From positions 1,488,001-1,552,000 of the forward strand of contig NZ_JAIOAO010000002.1 of assembly GCF_021190955.1 (NCBI RefSeq): a stretch of 64,000 nt of DNA. The letters run 5' to 3'. A program made the position numbers and the translations under genes. Shown here in pieces: positions 1-8,474 of this stretch (positions are counted from its first letter, which is position 1; every line of letters starts with the position of its first letter). The DNA comes from Parachryseolinea silvisoli. Its GTDB lineage: Bacteria > Bacteroidota > Bacteroidia > Cytophagales > Cyclobacteriaceae. Under the pieces are notes generated by a model, which was not told the origin of the DNA, made no database searches, and saw only the letters and a list, made by a program, of their open reading frames with translations.

Positions 1-1
1 C

Positions 2-277
2 GACGCCAAGTATTACAAAGATGCTATGGTGTCACGGTACGACCAGGAGAAGTTTCGATCGGCACATTTTTTTCAGGTACATGCCTACGTCAGCAACCTG
101 TTGAACGATGCCAACGCCGGCCGTGTGGTGGAGGGCGTACTGTTATATCCCACTGTAACAGCCGACTTCGATCAAACCTTCCGGGTCCGCGGGCAAACCA
201 TCAGCTTCCGCACCATTGATCTGCGCAAGCCCTGGCACGAATTGGAATCCGACCTGTTAAACCGCATCATCCGTTGA
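2..277 (+). CDS. mcrC: McrC-type 5-methylcytosine restriction subunit, C-terminal part
   Basis: The window opens inside this gene: the frame is already open at base 2 and ends with TGA at 275-277, leaving 91 residues. They begin DAKYYKD, continue with EGVLLYPTV and end near RKPWHELESDLL, the usual layout of the C-terminal end of McrC proteins, whose PD-(D/E)XK nuclease fold carries a D-x-K-Y-Y element. Known role of the family: McrC is the nuclease partner of the GTPase McrB and cuts modified DNA. The partner gene and most of the nuclease domain would lie upstream of this window, so completeness cannot be judged. Confidence 0.75.
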   Translation, partial: DAKYYKDAMVSRYDQEKFRSAHFFQVHAYVSNLLNDANAGRVVEGVLLYPTVTADFDQTFRVRGQTISFRTIDLRKPWHELESDLLNRIIR

Positions 278-319
278 AACAAATAATGTGAATCACTTTT
301 TTGTTGGCCCCGCCGCGGC

Positions 320-934
320 CTAAGATTGCAACCCCCGTAGCTCTGACAGCACAACGTCCCGCTCCCTTGCAAACGCCGTCTGCGACGGATACACACGCTC
401 CCAAAGCCCCGAATAATATACTACCCAACCCTCATCGTCCGTCACCAGGTCAGCGTGAAATTCGAAGTCTAACGTTTTAAAGTGATAGTGGTGATCGCCC
501 ATGCGCGTATACCGTTGCGGAGCCGGGTATAAATCTTCGCCCACAAGGTCGATATAAATAACGTTGATGTCCGCCGACTGATGCTTTTGTAAGCCAAGTC
601 GTTTAATGGGCAGCGTATTGGTAAAAGGTGTTAACGAGAGGTCGATGTCGATGCAGTCGTCAAAGCGGCTCAGGTGCTGGCCCTCGTGGTCAAACCAACG
701 CCCATCGCTCTTTCGGCTGATGTTCAAAAATGGCATACCATTTTTCTTCACGATTGCCTGCAATACTTGCCATTGTGCATCGACCTGCACTTCGTATTCA
801 ATGTGTACAGCCTGTCCATCCGCTTCGCCAATAATAAGCCCTTTCGCCGTGGGTGTCGCCGATACGCTTAATGTAAACTGCTCTGTGGTATGATAGTCCG
901 TGGCATACCAAATGAATGTAGGCGCTATATGCAT
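320..934 (-). CDS. Putative glycolipid-binding domain protein
   Basis: This 204-residue protein matches the glycolipid-binding domain family (PF06475 type) over its whole length. Visible landmarks are the SRFDDCIDIDLSLTPFTNTL block (residues about 92-112), then PIKRLGL, a VIYIDL strand, the Q-R-Y-T stretch, and VVYYSGLWERV near the end. These fit the family pattern of a conserved C-x-D-x-D followed by TPFTN-LP-RRL. The biochemical role of the family is poorly defined. There is no signal peptide, so it is probably cytoplasmic. It is divergent from the ArsR/AHSA1 pair, and the palindromes at 994-1038 lie about 60 bases upstream of its ATG, so shared control is possible. Confidence 0.8.
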   Translation of the reverse strand: MHIAPTFIWYATDYHTTEQFTLSVSATPTAKGLIIGEADGQAVHIEYEVQVDAQWQVLQAIVKKNGMPFLNISRKSDGRWFDHEGQHLSRFDDCIDIDLSLTPFTNTLPIKRLGLQKHQSADINVIYIDLVGEDLYPAPQRYTRMGDHHYHFKTLDFEFHADLVTDDEGWVVYYSGLWERVYPSQTAFARERDVVLSELRGLQS

Positions 935-993
935 GGTTGTAGGGGTTTTAAGTACTCATGCAACGTGATTAAAAAAATATGCCCGTTCCTATT

Positions 994-1038
994 GCGTAAC
1001 AAATTTGTTACGCGTTTATTTGTAACGAATTTGTTACA
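994..1038. promoter_or_regulatory. Two tandem palindromic operators before the ArsR gene
   Basis: A perfect 20-base palindrome (GCGTAACAAATTTGTTACGC, 994-1013) is followed by a near-perfect 18-base one (TGTAACGAATTTGTTACA, 1021-1038). Their centres are 26 bases apart. The second ends 8 bases before the ArsR start codon. A promoter-like box, TTTATTTG (1015-1022, one mismatch to TAnnTTTG), lies between them. Inference: two dimers of the adjacent ArsR protein bind here and block their own promoter. Confidence 0.7.
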
Positions 1039-1046
1039 TATCACCT

Positions 1047-1388
1047 ATGCGCAGAGATGTATTTCAGGCCATTGCCGACCCCACCCGGCGAGAGATTATT
1101 GGTATGCTGGCATACCAAAAGATGAATTTGAATGCTGTTGCGGACCACTTTTCGATTAGCCGCCCCGCCATTTCCAAACACATCAAGATGTTGACGGAAT
1201 GCGGTCTGGTAGTTATCGAGCAGCAAGGGCGTGAACGGTACTGCACCGCAAGTCTCGGACAGTTAGGTGAGGTATCTGACTGGATTGAACAGTACCGGCA
1301 GTTCTGGAACACCCGCCTGGATAATTTAGATAAGTATTTAGCGAAAACACAAAAACAAAAGAAACATGCAAAGCGCAAGTCAGATTAA
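1047..1388 (+). CDS. ArsR/SmtB-family transcriptional regulator
   Basis: A 113-residue winged-helix regulator. The N-terminal part reads FQAIADPTRREIIGML, the hallmark opening of ArsR proteins paired with AHSA1 domains. The recognition helix region is ISRPAISKHIKMLTECGLV (residues about 38-57). There is no cysteine pair of the metal-sensing type, so it probably does not sense metal. It overlaps the next gene by 23 bases (1366-1388), a layout typical of translationally coupled ArsR-AHSA1 pairs. The ATG at 1047 follows directly on the two palindromes, which suggests autoregulation. The C-terminus is rich in lysine. Confidence 0.9.
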   Translation: MRRDVFQAIADPTRREIIGMLAYQKMNLNAVADHFSISRPAISKHIKMLTECGLVVIEQQGRERYCTASLGQLGEVSDWIEQYRQFWNTRLDNLDKYLAKTQKQKKHAKRKSD

Positions 1389-1872
1389 AGAATCCGTGTT
1401 GGCCTTGACGCGTCAATACAACTACCCGGCAGAGGCTGTGTTTAATGCCTTTACAGAAGCGGACGCCCTTGCCGAATGGTGGGCGCCCTCCGACATGTTC
1501 AACGTTTCAGCCCTAAGCCTCGATTTTAAACCCGATGGACTATTCCGTTTTAGAATGGACACCGGGCAGGGATCCCTGTGGGCGAGGTTTGTCTTTGGTA
1601 ACATCCGTCGGCATGACCTGATCGAATTCATTCTCTCGTTTACGGATGAAAACGGTACGGTAACGCGGGCACCATTCTTTGACTCATGGCCCCTGGAAAT
1701 ATTTGTACGCGTTACATTGAAAGAAGAAAAAGGAATAACGACGCTGACGCTCGAAAGCTCTCCTCACAACGCGACACAACAAGAGCTCGATACCTTTGAG
1801 AAAAACAAAGACAGCTTCCGTCAGGGAACAGAAGCATCTTTGCAACGCCTGGAACAAATCCTGGTACGATAA
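1366..1872 (+). CDS. SRPBCC/AHSA1-domain protein
   Basis: A 168-residue protein of the START-like ligand-binding fold. Typical features are the opening YNYPAEAVFNAFTEADALAEWWAP, then FRFRMD, a central FFDSWPLEIFVRVTL strand, and a C-terminal helix ending ASLQRLEQILV that closes the pocket. Family knowledge: such proteins often follow an ArsR regulator and bind small hydrophobic ligands; the physiological ligand is unknown. It is translationally coupled to the ArsR gene and followed by a strong bidirectional terminator. Confidence 0.85.
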   Translation: MQSASQIKESVLALTRQYNYPAEAVFNAFTEADALAEWWAPSDMFNVSALSLDFKPDGLFRFRMDTGQGSLWARFVFGNIRRHDLIEFILSFTDENGTVTRAPFFDSWPLEIFVRVTLKEEKGITTLTLESSPHNATQQELDTFEKNKDSFRQGTEASLQRLEQILVR

Positions 1873-1898
1873 GGCTATTAAGATCTGCAAGCATTAAA

Positions 1899-1933
1899 CG
1901 AAAGAGCCCGGGGCAACTCGCCGGGCTCTTTCG
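1899..1933. terminator. Bidirectional rho-independent terminator
   Basis: Perfect 13-base stem CGAAAGAGCCCGG (1899-1911) with CCGGGCTCTTTCG (1921-1933) around a 9-base loop. It sits between the convergent AHSA1 gene (+) and the epimerase gene (-) and can serve both. Confidence 0.8.
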
Positions 1934-1955
1934 GTGTGAGGTGTGTATACTACGA

Positions 1956-2864
1956 TCAGCAAAGATTCTGTAGCGCCTGTTCAATGGTTGGAAAGCGGAA
2001 GCGATAGCCGGCTTGTAGCAAACGCGCCGGAACAACCCGCCTGCTCTTTAAGATCAATTCGGTCTCCGTTTGAATGAGGCGAGCGCCGATGGCCAGGAGC
2101 CAAGCAGGCAGTGGTATACCAACGGGCATACCTGTCGCCCTGCGCAGCGCACGCATGAAGAGTTTATTCGGAACAGGTTCCGGTGCGGTGACATTGTATA
2201 CTCCTGTGGCTTCCAGATGCCGTACCAAAAAGTCCACGATCTGCACAAAGTCTGTTTCGTGCAGCCAGCTGCAATATTGATTACCGCTACCTTGCCTGCC
2301 GCCAGCTCCCAGTTTTGCCAACATTTTTAAGGGCCGCAAGGGCCCACCCTGATGACCGAGCACAATGCCCGTGCGCAATAGGATCTTGCGTGTTTCGGGT
2401 GTTTCAACACTGTTAAAGACGGCCTCCCATTTTTGGCAAACATCTACCGAAAAGCCTGTTCCTGTTTCGCCTGTGTATTCATCCATCTCGCGATCTTCTG
2501 CATAGCGATAAATTGTGGCAGAAGCAGCATTGAGCCACACCTTGGGGGGAGTCTTCGCTCGCTGTATGGCGGCGCCCAGTATGGCCGTGGCATCGAGGCG
2601 GGTGCTGTAGATCAGCCGTTTATTTTCTTCTGTATAGCGACAGTCGACAGACCGGCCATTCAGGTTTACAACAACATCCGCACCTTCCAGTGTAGTGGCC
2701 CACGGCCCGGGGTTCTTTCCATCCCACGATACATACTGCACCGCGCCCTGTTGCCGTGTGGCTCCTCGTGTCAGGATAGTAACCTGCCATCCGTTGGCTT
2801 CATAATGCCGGGCCAGGCAGTTTCCCAGAAAGCCCGTTCCGCCGGCAATTACAATCTTCTTCAT
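1956..2864 (-). CDS. TIGR01777-family NAD(P)-binding epimerase-like protein (SDR39U1 type)
   Basis: A 302-residue extended SDR. The N-terminus KKIVIAGGTGFLGNCLARHY gives the GxxGxxG nucleotide-binding motif. It contains VVNLNGRSVDCRY, the ASATIYRY segment in place of the classic Tyr-x3-Lys site, and LLRTGIVLGHQGG. The C-terminal 45 residues (RRVVPARLLQAGYRFRFPTIEQAL) are the DUF1731 tail that marks this family. Family members are annotated as sugar-nucleotide epimerases but substrates are unproven. The start is 10 bases downstream of the DCC-family gene, so the two form an operon. Confidence 0.88.
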   Translation of the reverse strand: MKKIVIAGGTGFLGNCLARHYEANGWQVTILTRGATRQQGAVQYVSWDGKNPGPWATTLEGADVVVNLNGRSVDCRYTEENKRLIYSTRLDATAILGAAIQRAKTPPKVWLNAASATIYRYAEDREMDEYTGETGTGFSVDVCQKWEAVFNSVETPETRKILLRTGIVLGHQGGPLRPLKMLAKLGAGGRQGSGNQYCSWLHETDFVQIVDFLVRHLEATGVYNVTAPEPVPNKLFMRALRRATGMPVGIPLPAWLLAIGARLIQTETELILKSRRVVPARLLQAGYRFRFPTIEQALQNLC

Positions 2865-2874
2865 ATAAGCAGCA

Positions 2875-3684
2875 TTAGAAAATGAGTCCGAGTACGATAA
2901 AGCGATATAGCACCCAGGTAAAACACACTACCCAGGGCAGCTCCAGTATTTTAACACGACGATAGTGCTCCAGGAACATCACTGCTACGACCATTAGAAA
3001 ATAGATTGTATAGGGTAGGGGCGTGGTAATGATGTCGCGGAGTAAGAGGGCGGGTAATAACAGCAGTGCACCCAGCAGTGATACGGTCATCATATTGCCC
3101 AGATAGTGTATCCACCGCTGCCGGTTTAACATGCCAACAACAACTCCCTGAAAGACAAGCTGTCCGCCGCATACCAGAAATTCACGTCCGAAAGTAGAGG
3201 CCGGCACCAGCGGTACGAGCAGCCGTGTATAGTTTGTCAGCACCAGGGATGCCACCAGGCAGGTTAGCAGAATATAGACCCAACGATAACCGTAGTGCAT
3301 GGACGGCGTGCACGTATTGATACCTTCAAAGACCTTACCCGGCGCCACAACCTTCCGGTTGTAGGAAATGAAGAAGTAGAGTTTACCGACAAGCCAGCGC
3401 AATGCCCGCACCCGTGTGAACAAGTGAAAAACAGGAAAGCGATTTGCCAGCACGGCCACAACGGCATCCGCACCGTAAGCAACCGTGTGGTCGCGGTGGT
3501 TGACCAGGGCTATTTCATTGCGCGCGCGGTCCCAATCGACACCTTCTATTTTCCCAACAGAATCGTTGTAAGGTTTACGTCCCTTTTCCTCCAGCATACC
3601 TGCCGCCACGAAGGCGCGGGTATAGTTTACGCACAGGGGACATTCGTTGTCGTACAGGATGGTGTGATCTTCAAGCGTCTTCAT
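2875..3684 (-). CDS. DCC-family thiol-disulfide oxidoreductase-like protein with membrane segments
   Basis: A 269-residue protein. The first 110 residues are a DCC domain: ILYDNECPLCVNYTRAF carries the D-x-x-C-P-x-C redox motif, and FHLFTRVRALRWL closes it. The rest is a membrane domain with about four helices (from WVYILLTCLVASLVL to FTWVLYRFIVLGLIF). Single DCC domains are thioredoxin-like; the membrane extension occurs in Bacteroidota homologues. It is cotranscribed with the epimerase-like gene downstream, 10 bases apart. Partner unknown; electron transfer at the inner membrane is plausible but inferred. Confidence 0.75.
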   Translation of the reverse strand: MKTLEDHTILYDNECPLCVNYTRAFVAAGMLEEKGRKPYNDSVGKIEGVDWDRARNEIALVNHRDHTVAYGADAVVAVLANRFPVFHLFTRVRALRWLVGKLYFFISYNRKVVAPGKVFEGINTCTPSMHYGYRWVYILLTCLVASLVLTNYTRLLVPLVPASTFGREFLVCGGQLVFQGVVVGMLNRQRWIHYLGNMMTVSLLGALLLLPALLLRDIITTPLPYTIYFLMVVAVMFLEHYRRVKILELPWVVCFTWVLYRFIVLGLIF

Positions 3685-3873
3685 AAGAATCGGTTTTAAT
3701 ACCGCTGCATCCTTATTTACGATAAAGATATTATTAAAGTTTTGAATTTTCAGACTTTTCTGAAAGTTTCTGAACTTAGGTGACCTGGCAAAATGGTCAA
3801 AATGCCGGCTTTAGGCGATTGGGTGTCTCTGAAAGACCGTCGGTTGGGATGTTACGAGGAAAAATCGTAGGTT
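3685..3873. other. Divergent promoter region between DCC and VOC genes
   Basis: About 190 bases with no convincing ORF. The half nearest the DCC gene is AT-rich (3715-3775) and contains TTTTCAGACTTTTCTGAAAG, an imperfect dyad of TTTCAGA with TCTGAAA. No clear TAnnTTTG box was found for either gene. Confidence 0.4.
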
Positions 3874-4272
3874 ATGATCATGAAAAATCCCTTCAAACCC
3901 GCCGGTTACAATTCCGTTTCGCCCTATTTTGTTTCGAGCGACGCAAAGAAGTTTGCGGACTTGATGCAGCAGCTATTCCAGGCCACCGCGCTGCGCAAAT
4001 TTGATCGTCCGGATGGTACGATCATGCACCTGGAATTGCGCCTGGATGATTCCGTGCTCATGGTAAGCCAGGCCTCTCAACAATTTGGAGCAGTAACCCA
4101 CATGATGCATGTGTACGTCGCGGATGTCGACGCTGTTTATAAAAAGGCGTTGGCGCTGGGTTGCCAATCGCTTGGCGAGCCCGTGCAAAAAGAAGATGAT
4201 CCCGACCGCCGCGGTGGTTTCACGGACTTCGATGGCAATCAGTGGTACGTGTCTACGCAGGTGACCGAATGA
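3874..4272 (+). CDS. VOC-superfamily (PhnB/glyoxalase-like) protein
   Basis: A 132-residue protein with the two beta-alpha-beta-beta-beta modules of the vicinal oxygen chelate fold. PYFVSSDAKKFADLMQQLF opens the first, and THMMHVYVADVDAVYKKALALG opens the second. The end, DRRGGFTDFDGNQWYVSTQ, is the PhnB-like signature D-P-x-G-x-W. It lacks a full glyoxalase I metal set in obvious form, so an enzymatic role is unproven. The start may be the second methionine. It ends 3 bases before the convergent permease gene, leaving no room for a terminator. Confidence 0.8.
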   Translation: MIMKNPFKPAGYNSVSPYFVSSDAKKFADLMQQLFQATALRKFDRPDGTIMHLELRLDDSVLMVSQASQQFGAVTHMMHVYVADVDAVYKKALALGCQSLGEPVQKEDDPDRRGGFTDFDGNQWYVSTQVTE

Positions 4273-4275
4273 CAG

Positions 4276-6927
4276 TTACTCCGATCGAAGCACCTTTACA
4301 GGGTTGACCGTAGCGCCCTTGATCACTTGGACGCTCACGGTAAGGAGTGTTATGCCCGTAAGTGCCACAACCGGTACAACGAACAGATCCCACGGTAGCC
4401 CGATGCGGTAAGCAAATCCCTGCAGCCAACGATCAACGCCCCACCACACCATGGGTACGGCAAGGACGGCGGCCACCCCAATCAATAGTAAAAACTGCCG
4501 GCAGAGTAAATACACAATACTGCCGATGGAGGCTCCCAGCACTTTGCGCACGCCAATCTCTTTTAGCTTTAGGGATGTGGTATACGCAGCAAGTCCCCAA
4601 AGGCCCAGACACGAGATTGCTACTGCCAGGCAGGCAAACACGCCGAAGATATTACCAAACTGACGGTCGCTTTTATACTGCGCGTTAAAGGAATCGTCCA
4701 GGAATTGATATTCGTATGGATCGGCCGGCATCAGCTTTTTATACAGGTCGCCAATCGCTTCGGTTGACGCCTGTATGGAGCCACCCTCCAGGCGAATGGA
4801 AACAGCGCGCGGTACAATAGTGTCGGCCAGGAAGAGGAACGGAACGTGTGCCTGGCGCAGGGAGTTCCAATGGTAATTTTTAAGTACTCCTGTCACCGTG
4901 GCTGTATCCCGATCCAGGAGAATTTGTTGTTGAAGGGCCTCTTCGGCCGTATGAAATCCTAATGCCGACAGTGCTGCTTCATTGATGATAACGGACTGCA
5001 TGCTGGAACGTACGCGTGGATCAAAGTTTTTACCGCTGACAATATCAATGTCATAGGTAGAAATAAAGTCGGGGTCGATCCAGACAATGCTGCTGAGCCG
5101 GGCATCGCCGGCCGGTGTGGAGCGCTGACGGATGCTAGCCCCCCAGTTGTGTTCCTGTCCCGGTACAGCGCCCGAGGTGGCGATAGCGTTTACGCCCGGG
5201 ATCTTTTGTGCTTCTTCTTTAAAGAGTGCCAGTCGTTGCTTGGCTTCCGTCCACGGAAGTGTGCCCGGTCCGGCGACAATTAACATCTGGTCGGTTTGCA
5301 TGCCCTTGTCTTGCGCTTGCATAAAACCAATCTGCCGGTATACGGCCAGCGTACCGGCCATCAGGATAAGCGATGCCGCAAACTGAAAAACAACCAGACC
5401 CTGACGCAGCGAGAACCGTCCCGTGCGGCCCGCGCCTTTCAGGCCTTGCGTTATCCGAAACGACGACAGTACAAATGCCGGATATAGGCCCGACGCCAGT
5501 GTGCCGCACGCGAGCAGAATGCCAAGGGTTAGCCAAACCCGCGGATCATTGAATCGAAACGCAAGCGCTTTACCCGTGACACTCGCCAACGGCGGCATCA
5601 ACAACGTAGCCAAACCAACCGCTAACACCAACGCGATGGCATTGATCACAAACGACTCGATTAGAAACTGCATGACCAGCTCGCCGCGGATAGCGCCAAT
5701 AGTCTTTTTGATACTTACTTCACGTGCGCGTTCCAATGCACGGGCGGTTGACAAATTGATGTAGTTGATCCAGGCTATAAAAAGAATGAAGGCGCCAATC
5801 ACACCAAAGAAATATAAGGTCTGAGGTCCCACAGTTTCGACGTCGTGCCGCAGGCCGGGTGTCAGGTGGATCGTGTGTACGGGTTGCAGATCCATCTCCA
5901 TACGGCCATTAATTTCTTTCACCTTGGGATCCAGGTAGCGATGACAGAAGTCCGGTAGTTTTCGTAACGCGACGTCGCGCGAAATATTCTCGCGTAGCAA
6001 TAGATACGTTTGAAAGTTATTCCAGCCCCACCCGTCTTCCTGACTATATTGCCGGCCGGTAAGCATGTTATGCATCGGGACCAGGATGGTGAAGTCAAAG
6101 TGCGAGTTCTGCGGTATATCTTCCAGAACAGCGGTTACCGTATAGTCACCCTTCATGCGTCCACCCGCCAGCTGGAGTGTTTTGCCGAGCGCCTCGTCGT
6201 TACCAAAATACTTGCGTGCTATCGCATGCGTGATGACAATATTATTCGGAGCATCCAGGGCGGTGGCGGTGCTCCCTTCGATCGTGGAAAATGTAAACGC
6301 GTGCAGAAATGTCGAGTCAACGGCGAGGATATGATTTTCGTGAAAGGCCTGGGACTCACCGGTGGAGGAATGATAGCTTAAGACACCGGCATCTTCATGT
6401 GTGCGGATATAGGTCTCCACTTCCGGAAACTCGTCCGCCAGGGCAGGCCCTAGCCCATACGTCGTCTTCGGGGTGGGGCCCATGGCTTCACCTTCTTTAT
6501 GAAGCTGACGGGTTATCCGGTAAAGAGAGCCTGTGCGGGTGTGAAAGGTATCGTAACTGGTTTCAAAATCAATATAGTGCAGAATCACCAGGCATGCCGC
6601 CACGCCTGTGGCCAAACCCAGGATGTTGATGCTCGAAAAAGTTGCGCGCTTCCATAGGTTGCGAAACGCAAGCGTAAGATAGTTTTGAATCATGGCAAGA
6701 CTGAGGTAAGACCGTGGAGTATGACGACTACGATGAAAGAACTTAATATACTCGGGGCGCAGGTAACGAATTACACACCCCGCAAATTTCCAGCGGGCCG
6801 CGGCAGGCGACTGATCGTGTTGTTTTTCAAAAAGCTCCGTAAGATCCCCTTCCACCTCATCGAGGTAGTCTTCGCGACAAAACCATCGCAGAAATTTTAA
6901 CGGATACCGGGGCGGCAGAACAGGCAT
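4276..6927 (-). CDS. MacB/FtsX-family ABC transporter permease with N-terminal prefix domain
   Basis: An 883-residue inner-membrane protein. Residues about 8-65 (PLKFLRWFCREDYLDEVEGD) form the soluble prefix domain found on Bacteroidota permeases. Then come a first transmembrane helix (about 98-118), a periplasmic MacB-like core, a first FtsX unit (about 370-500, with NYINLSTARALERAREV and KKTIGA), a second periplasmic core, and a second FtsX unit near the end (KEIGVRKVLGAS). It ends VNPVKVLRSE. The family normally pairs with a LolD/MacB-type ATPase; none is encoded nearby. It is one of six such genes in the window. The substrate is unknown. Confidence 0.88.
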   Translation of the reverse strand: MPVLPPRYPLKFLRWFCREDYLDEVEGDLTELFEKQHDQSPAAARWKFAGCVIRYLRPEYIKFFHRSRHTPRSYLSLAMIQNYLTLAFRNLWKRATFSSINILGLATGVAACLVILHYIDFETSYDTFHTRTGSLYRITRQLHKEGEAMGPTPKTTYGLGPALADEFPEVETYIRTHEDAGVLSYHSSTGESQAFHENHILAVDSTFLHAFTFSTIEGSTATALDAPNNIVITHAIARKYFGNDEALGKTLQLAGGRMKGDYTVTAVLEDIPQNSHFDFTILVPMHNMLTGRQYSQEDGWGWNNFQTYLLLRENISRDVALRKLPDFCHRYLDPKVKEINGRMEMDLQPVHTIHLTPGLRHDVETVGPQTLYFFGVIGAFILFIAWINYINLSTARALERAREVSIKKTIGAIRGELVMQFLIESFVINAIALVLAVGLATLLMPPLASVTGKALAFRFNDPRVWLTLGILLACGTLASGLYPAFVLSSFRITQGLKGAGRTGRFSLRQGLVVFQFAASLILMAGTLAVYRQIGFMQAQDKGMQTDQMLIVAGPGTLPWTEAKQRLALFKEEAQKIPGVNAIATSGAVPGQEHNWGASIRQRSTPAGDARLSSIVWIDPDFISTYDIDIVSGKNFDPRVRSSMQSVIINEAALSALGFHTAEEALQQQILLDRDTATVTGVLKNYHWNSLRQAHVPFLFLADTIVPRAVSIRLEGGSIQASTEAIGDLYKKLMPADPYEYQFLDDSFNAQYKSDRQFGNIFGVFACLAVAISCLGLWGLAAYTTSLKLKEIGVRKVLGASIGSIVYLLCRQFLLLIGVAAVLAVPMVWWGVDRWLQGFAYRIGLPWDLFVVPVVALTGITLLTVSVQVIKGATVNPVKVLRSE

Positions 6928-6995
6928 ATTTCCTTAGCAAACGTGAATATAACTCATTAGTTTCACTTTCGTTAAGTAAATAATAACAATCCCAT

Positions 6996-7045
6996 AAAAA
7001 AGCCCGTTTTCGGACATTGCATATCTATGCAAACCCAAAAACGGG
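6996..7045 (-). terminator. Terminator of the DUF4261-Crp-SDR operon
   Basis: On the minus strand, CCCGTTTT/AAAACGGG arms (7003-7010 and 7038-7045) with an inner TGCATA/TATGCA helix are followed by a T-run (7000-6996). It lies 29 bases after the SDR stop codon. Confidence 0.7.
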
Positions 7046-7073
7046 TGATACCTCATTTGGCGCGAGCCTACGA

Positions 7074-7823
7074 TCACACCAACACCCAACCTCCGTCCAC
7101 CACAACAGTCTGGCCCGTAGTATACGGCTGTTTCATCAGGTATAAATACGTCAGCGCAATCTCTTCCGGCCCGGCCACCATCTTCACCGGCAGCGTATTC
7201 GCCGTCGCGGTATACATGCCGTCGCGTTCTTCTTTCGTCATTGCGGACCACAGATCGGTCTTCACGATCCCGGGCGAAACAATGTTCACGCGGATCGGTG
7301 CAAGCTCTACCGCCATTGCCCGGGTAAATCCCTCCATCGCACTACAGATGGAAGCACCGAGTGACCACCCCTTGCCGGGACGTTCCGCCGCTACCCCGCT
7401 GGTGAGTGTAATGGCCCCCCCTTCACGGAGTGAGGCTGCCCCATACTTTATCGACAGGAACGCACCCCAGTAGCGTATAGTAAAGTAGTTGCGGGCAAAG
7501 GATGTATCCGTTTCAGTTATGTTGCTTAGACTAATATTCTCGCCGGCGGTATAGACCAGGTGGTCGAAGGCGCCGATAGTCGCGAAGAAATTTTTAATAG
7601 CCTCTTCGTCCGATAGGTCCAGCGTATAGCCGGTGGCCGTAGCCGGTAACGTTTTTAATGCTTCGTCCACGCGCCTGGGGTTGCTGGAGCCGATCACGAC
7701 GATGGCGCCTTCTGCCGCTGCCGCCTGGGCTACTGCCAGCCCGATGCCGGCGCTGCCGCCCAGCATGATAACCCTCTTTCCCGCCAGTGTAAACCGATTG
7801 GCCTGTTTGTCAGATGTGTCCAT
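7074..7823 (-). CDS. SDR-family oxidoreductase
   Basis: A classical short-chain dehydrogenase/reductase of 249 residues. It has the Gly-rich motif LGGSAGIGLAVAQ, the DHLVYTAGE segment (variant of NNAG), and the C-terminal IALTYLYLMKQPYTTGQTVVVDGGW typical of the family. The catalytic Tyr-x3-Lys is not in its classic form: the region reads GWSLGASICSAMEGFTRAMA, so the active-site Tyr and Lys appear replaced. I chose the ATG at 7823 because AAAGGA lies 6 bases upstream; the frame extends to 7883 but reads non-family sequence. It is last in an operon with DUF4261-like and Crp genes. Confidence 0.85.
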   Translation of the reverse strand: MDTSDKQANRFTLAGKRVIMLGGSAGIGLAVAQAAAAEGAIVVIGSSNPRRVDEALKTLPATATGYTLDLSDEEAIKNFFATIGAFDHLVYTAGENISLSNITETDTSFARNYFTIRYWGAFLSIKYGAASLREGGAITLTSGVAAERPGKGWSLGASICSAMEGFTRAMAVELAPIRVNIVSPGIVKTDLWSAMTKEERDGMYTATANTLPVKMVAGPEEIALTYLYLMKQPYTTGQTVVVDGGWVLV

Positions 7824-7901
7824 GATTGTCCTTTGTTTTGTTTTCACAAAGGTCCGTCGGCACGGGGAGGAAGGATTTACCAAATGGTAAAAACGAAAGG
7901 C

Positions 7902-8474
7902 CTATCGCAGATTCCTGCGAATGCGGCTGAGCGACTGTTGCGTAATTTCCAGATAGGAGGCGACATCGCTCAGGGGTACCTGCAGAGCAATGTCGGACTG
8001 TTGCATCAGAAACAGTTTGTAGCGGGTTTGGGCATCGTGGCCCAGGTAGGTGTTGCGTATGCGGATCTTGTCGAGCAGCGCTTGTTGCCGAATCTGGTCG
8101 ATGAGGCGCTCCAGGTAGGGTATCTTGCTGTATAGATCGAGCAGGGCGGTCTTGCTGATGCTAAAGACTTCGCAGGGGCACGCCGCGATGATATCTTCTT
8201 CGGCTACCGACTCGTTCAGAAAGCTTTCGAGGATGGTACAAAATTGATTTTGCCGAAGGAAGTAGTGGAGCACCCGGGTACCTTTCTCGTTGGTCACGAC
8301 GATCTTCAACACGCCCCGGCGAACAAAAAACATTTCCCTGCATACATATCCGCCGGGGAATAAGACTTCGCCCTCGGCAAAAGACTTTGACGCAAAGGTG
8401 GCTTCTATCAATGCCTGGTCCTCGGGCGAAATGTCGGTGAAGAGCTCCAGAAACGCGATCAGCTCGTTTCTCAT
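7902..8474 (-). CDS. Crp/Fnr-family transcriptional regulator
   Basis: A 190-residue protein with an N-terminal cyclic-nucleotide-binding fold (KSFAEGEVLFPGGYVCREMFFVRRGVLKI, residues about 30-60) and a C-terminal helix-turn-helix (VPLSDVASYLEITQQSLSRIRRNLR). The PRxS phosphate-binding motif of true cAMP receptors is absent, as in most Bacteroidota members, so cAMP binding is unlikely. Its start codon overlaps the stop of the DUF4261-like gene (ATGA), so the two are translationally coupled. The SDR gene follows 78 bases downstream and is the probable target. Confidence 0.9.
   Translation of the reverse strand: MRNELIAFLELFTDISPEDQALIEATFASKSFAEGEVLFPGGYVCREMFFVRRGVLKIVVTNEKGTRVLHYFLRQNQFCTILESFLNESVAEEDIIAACPCEVFSISKTALLDLYSKIPYLERLIDQIRQQALLDKIRIRNTYLGHDAQTRYKLFLMQQSDIALQVPLSDVASYLEITQQSLSRIRRNLR

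Noticed and set aside
1047-1872. ArsR/AHSA1 pair as a metal-resistance operon
   Set aside because: No metal-sensing Cys pair in the regulator and no metal transport gene nearby; the AHSA1 partner points to a small-molecule role.
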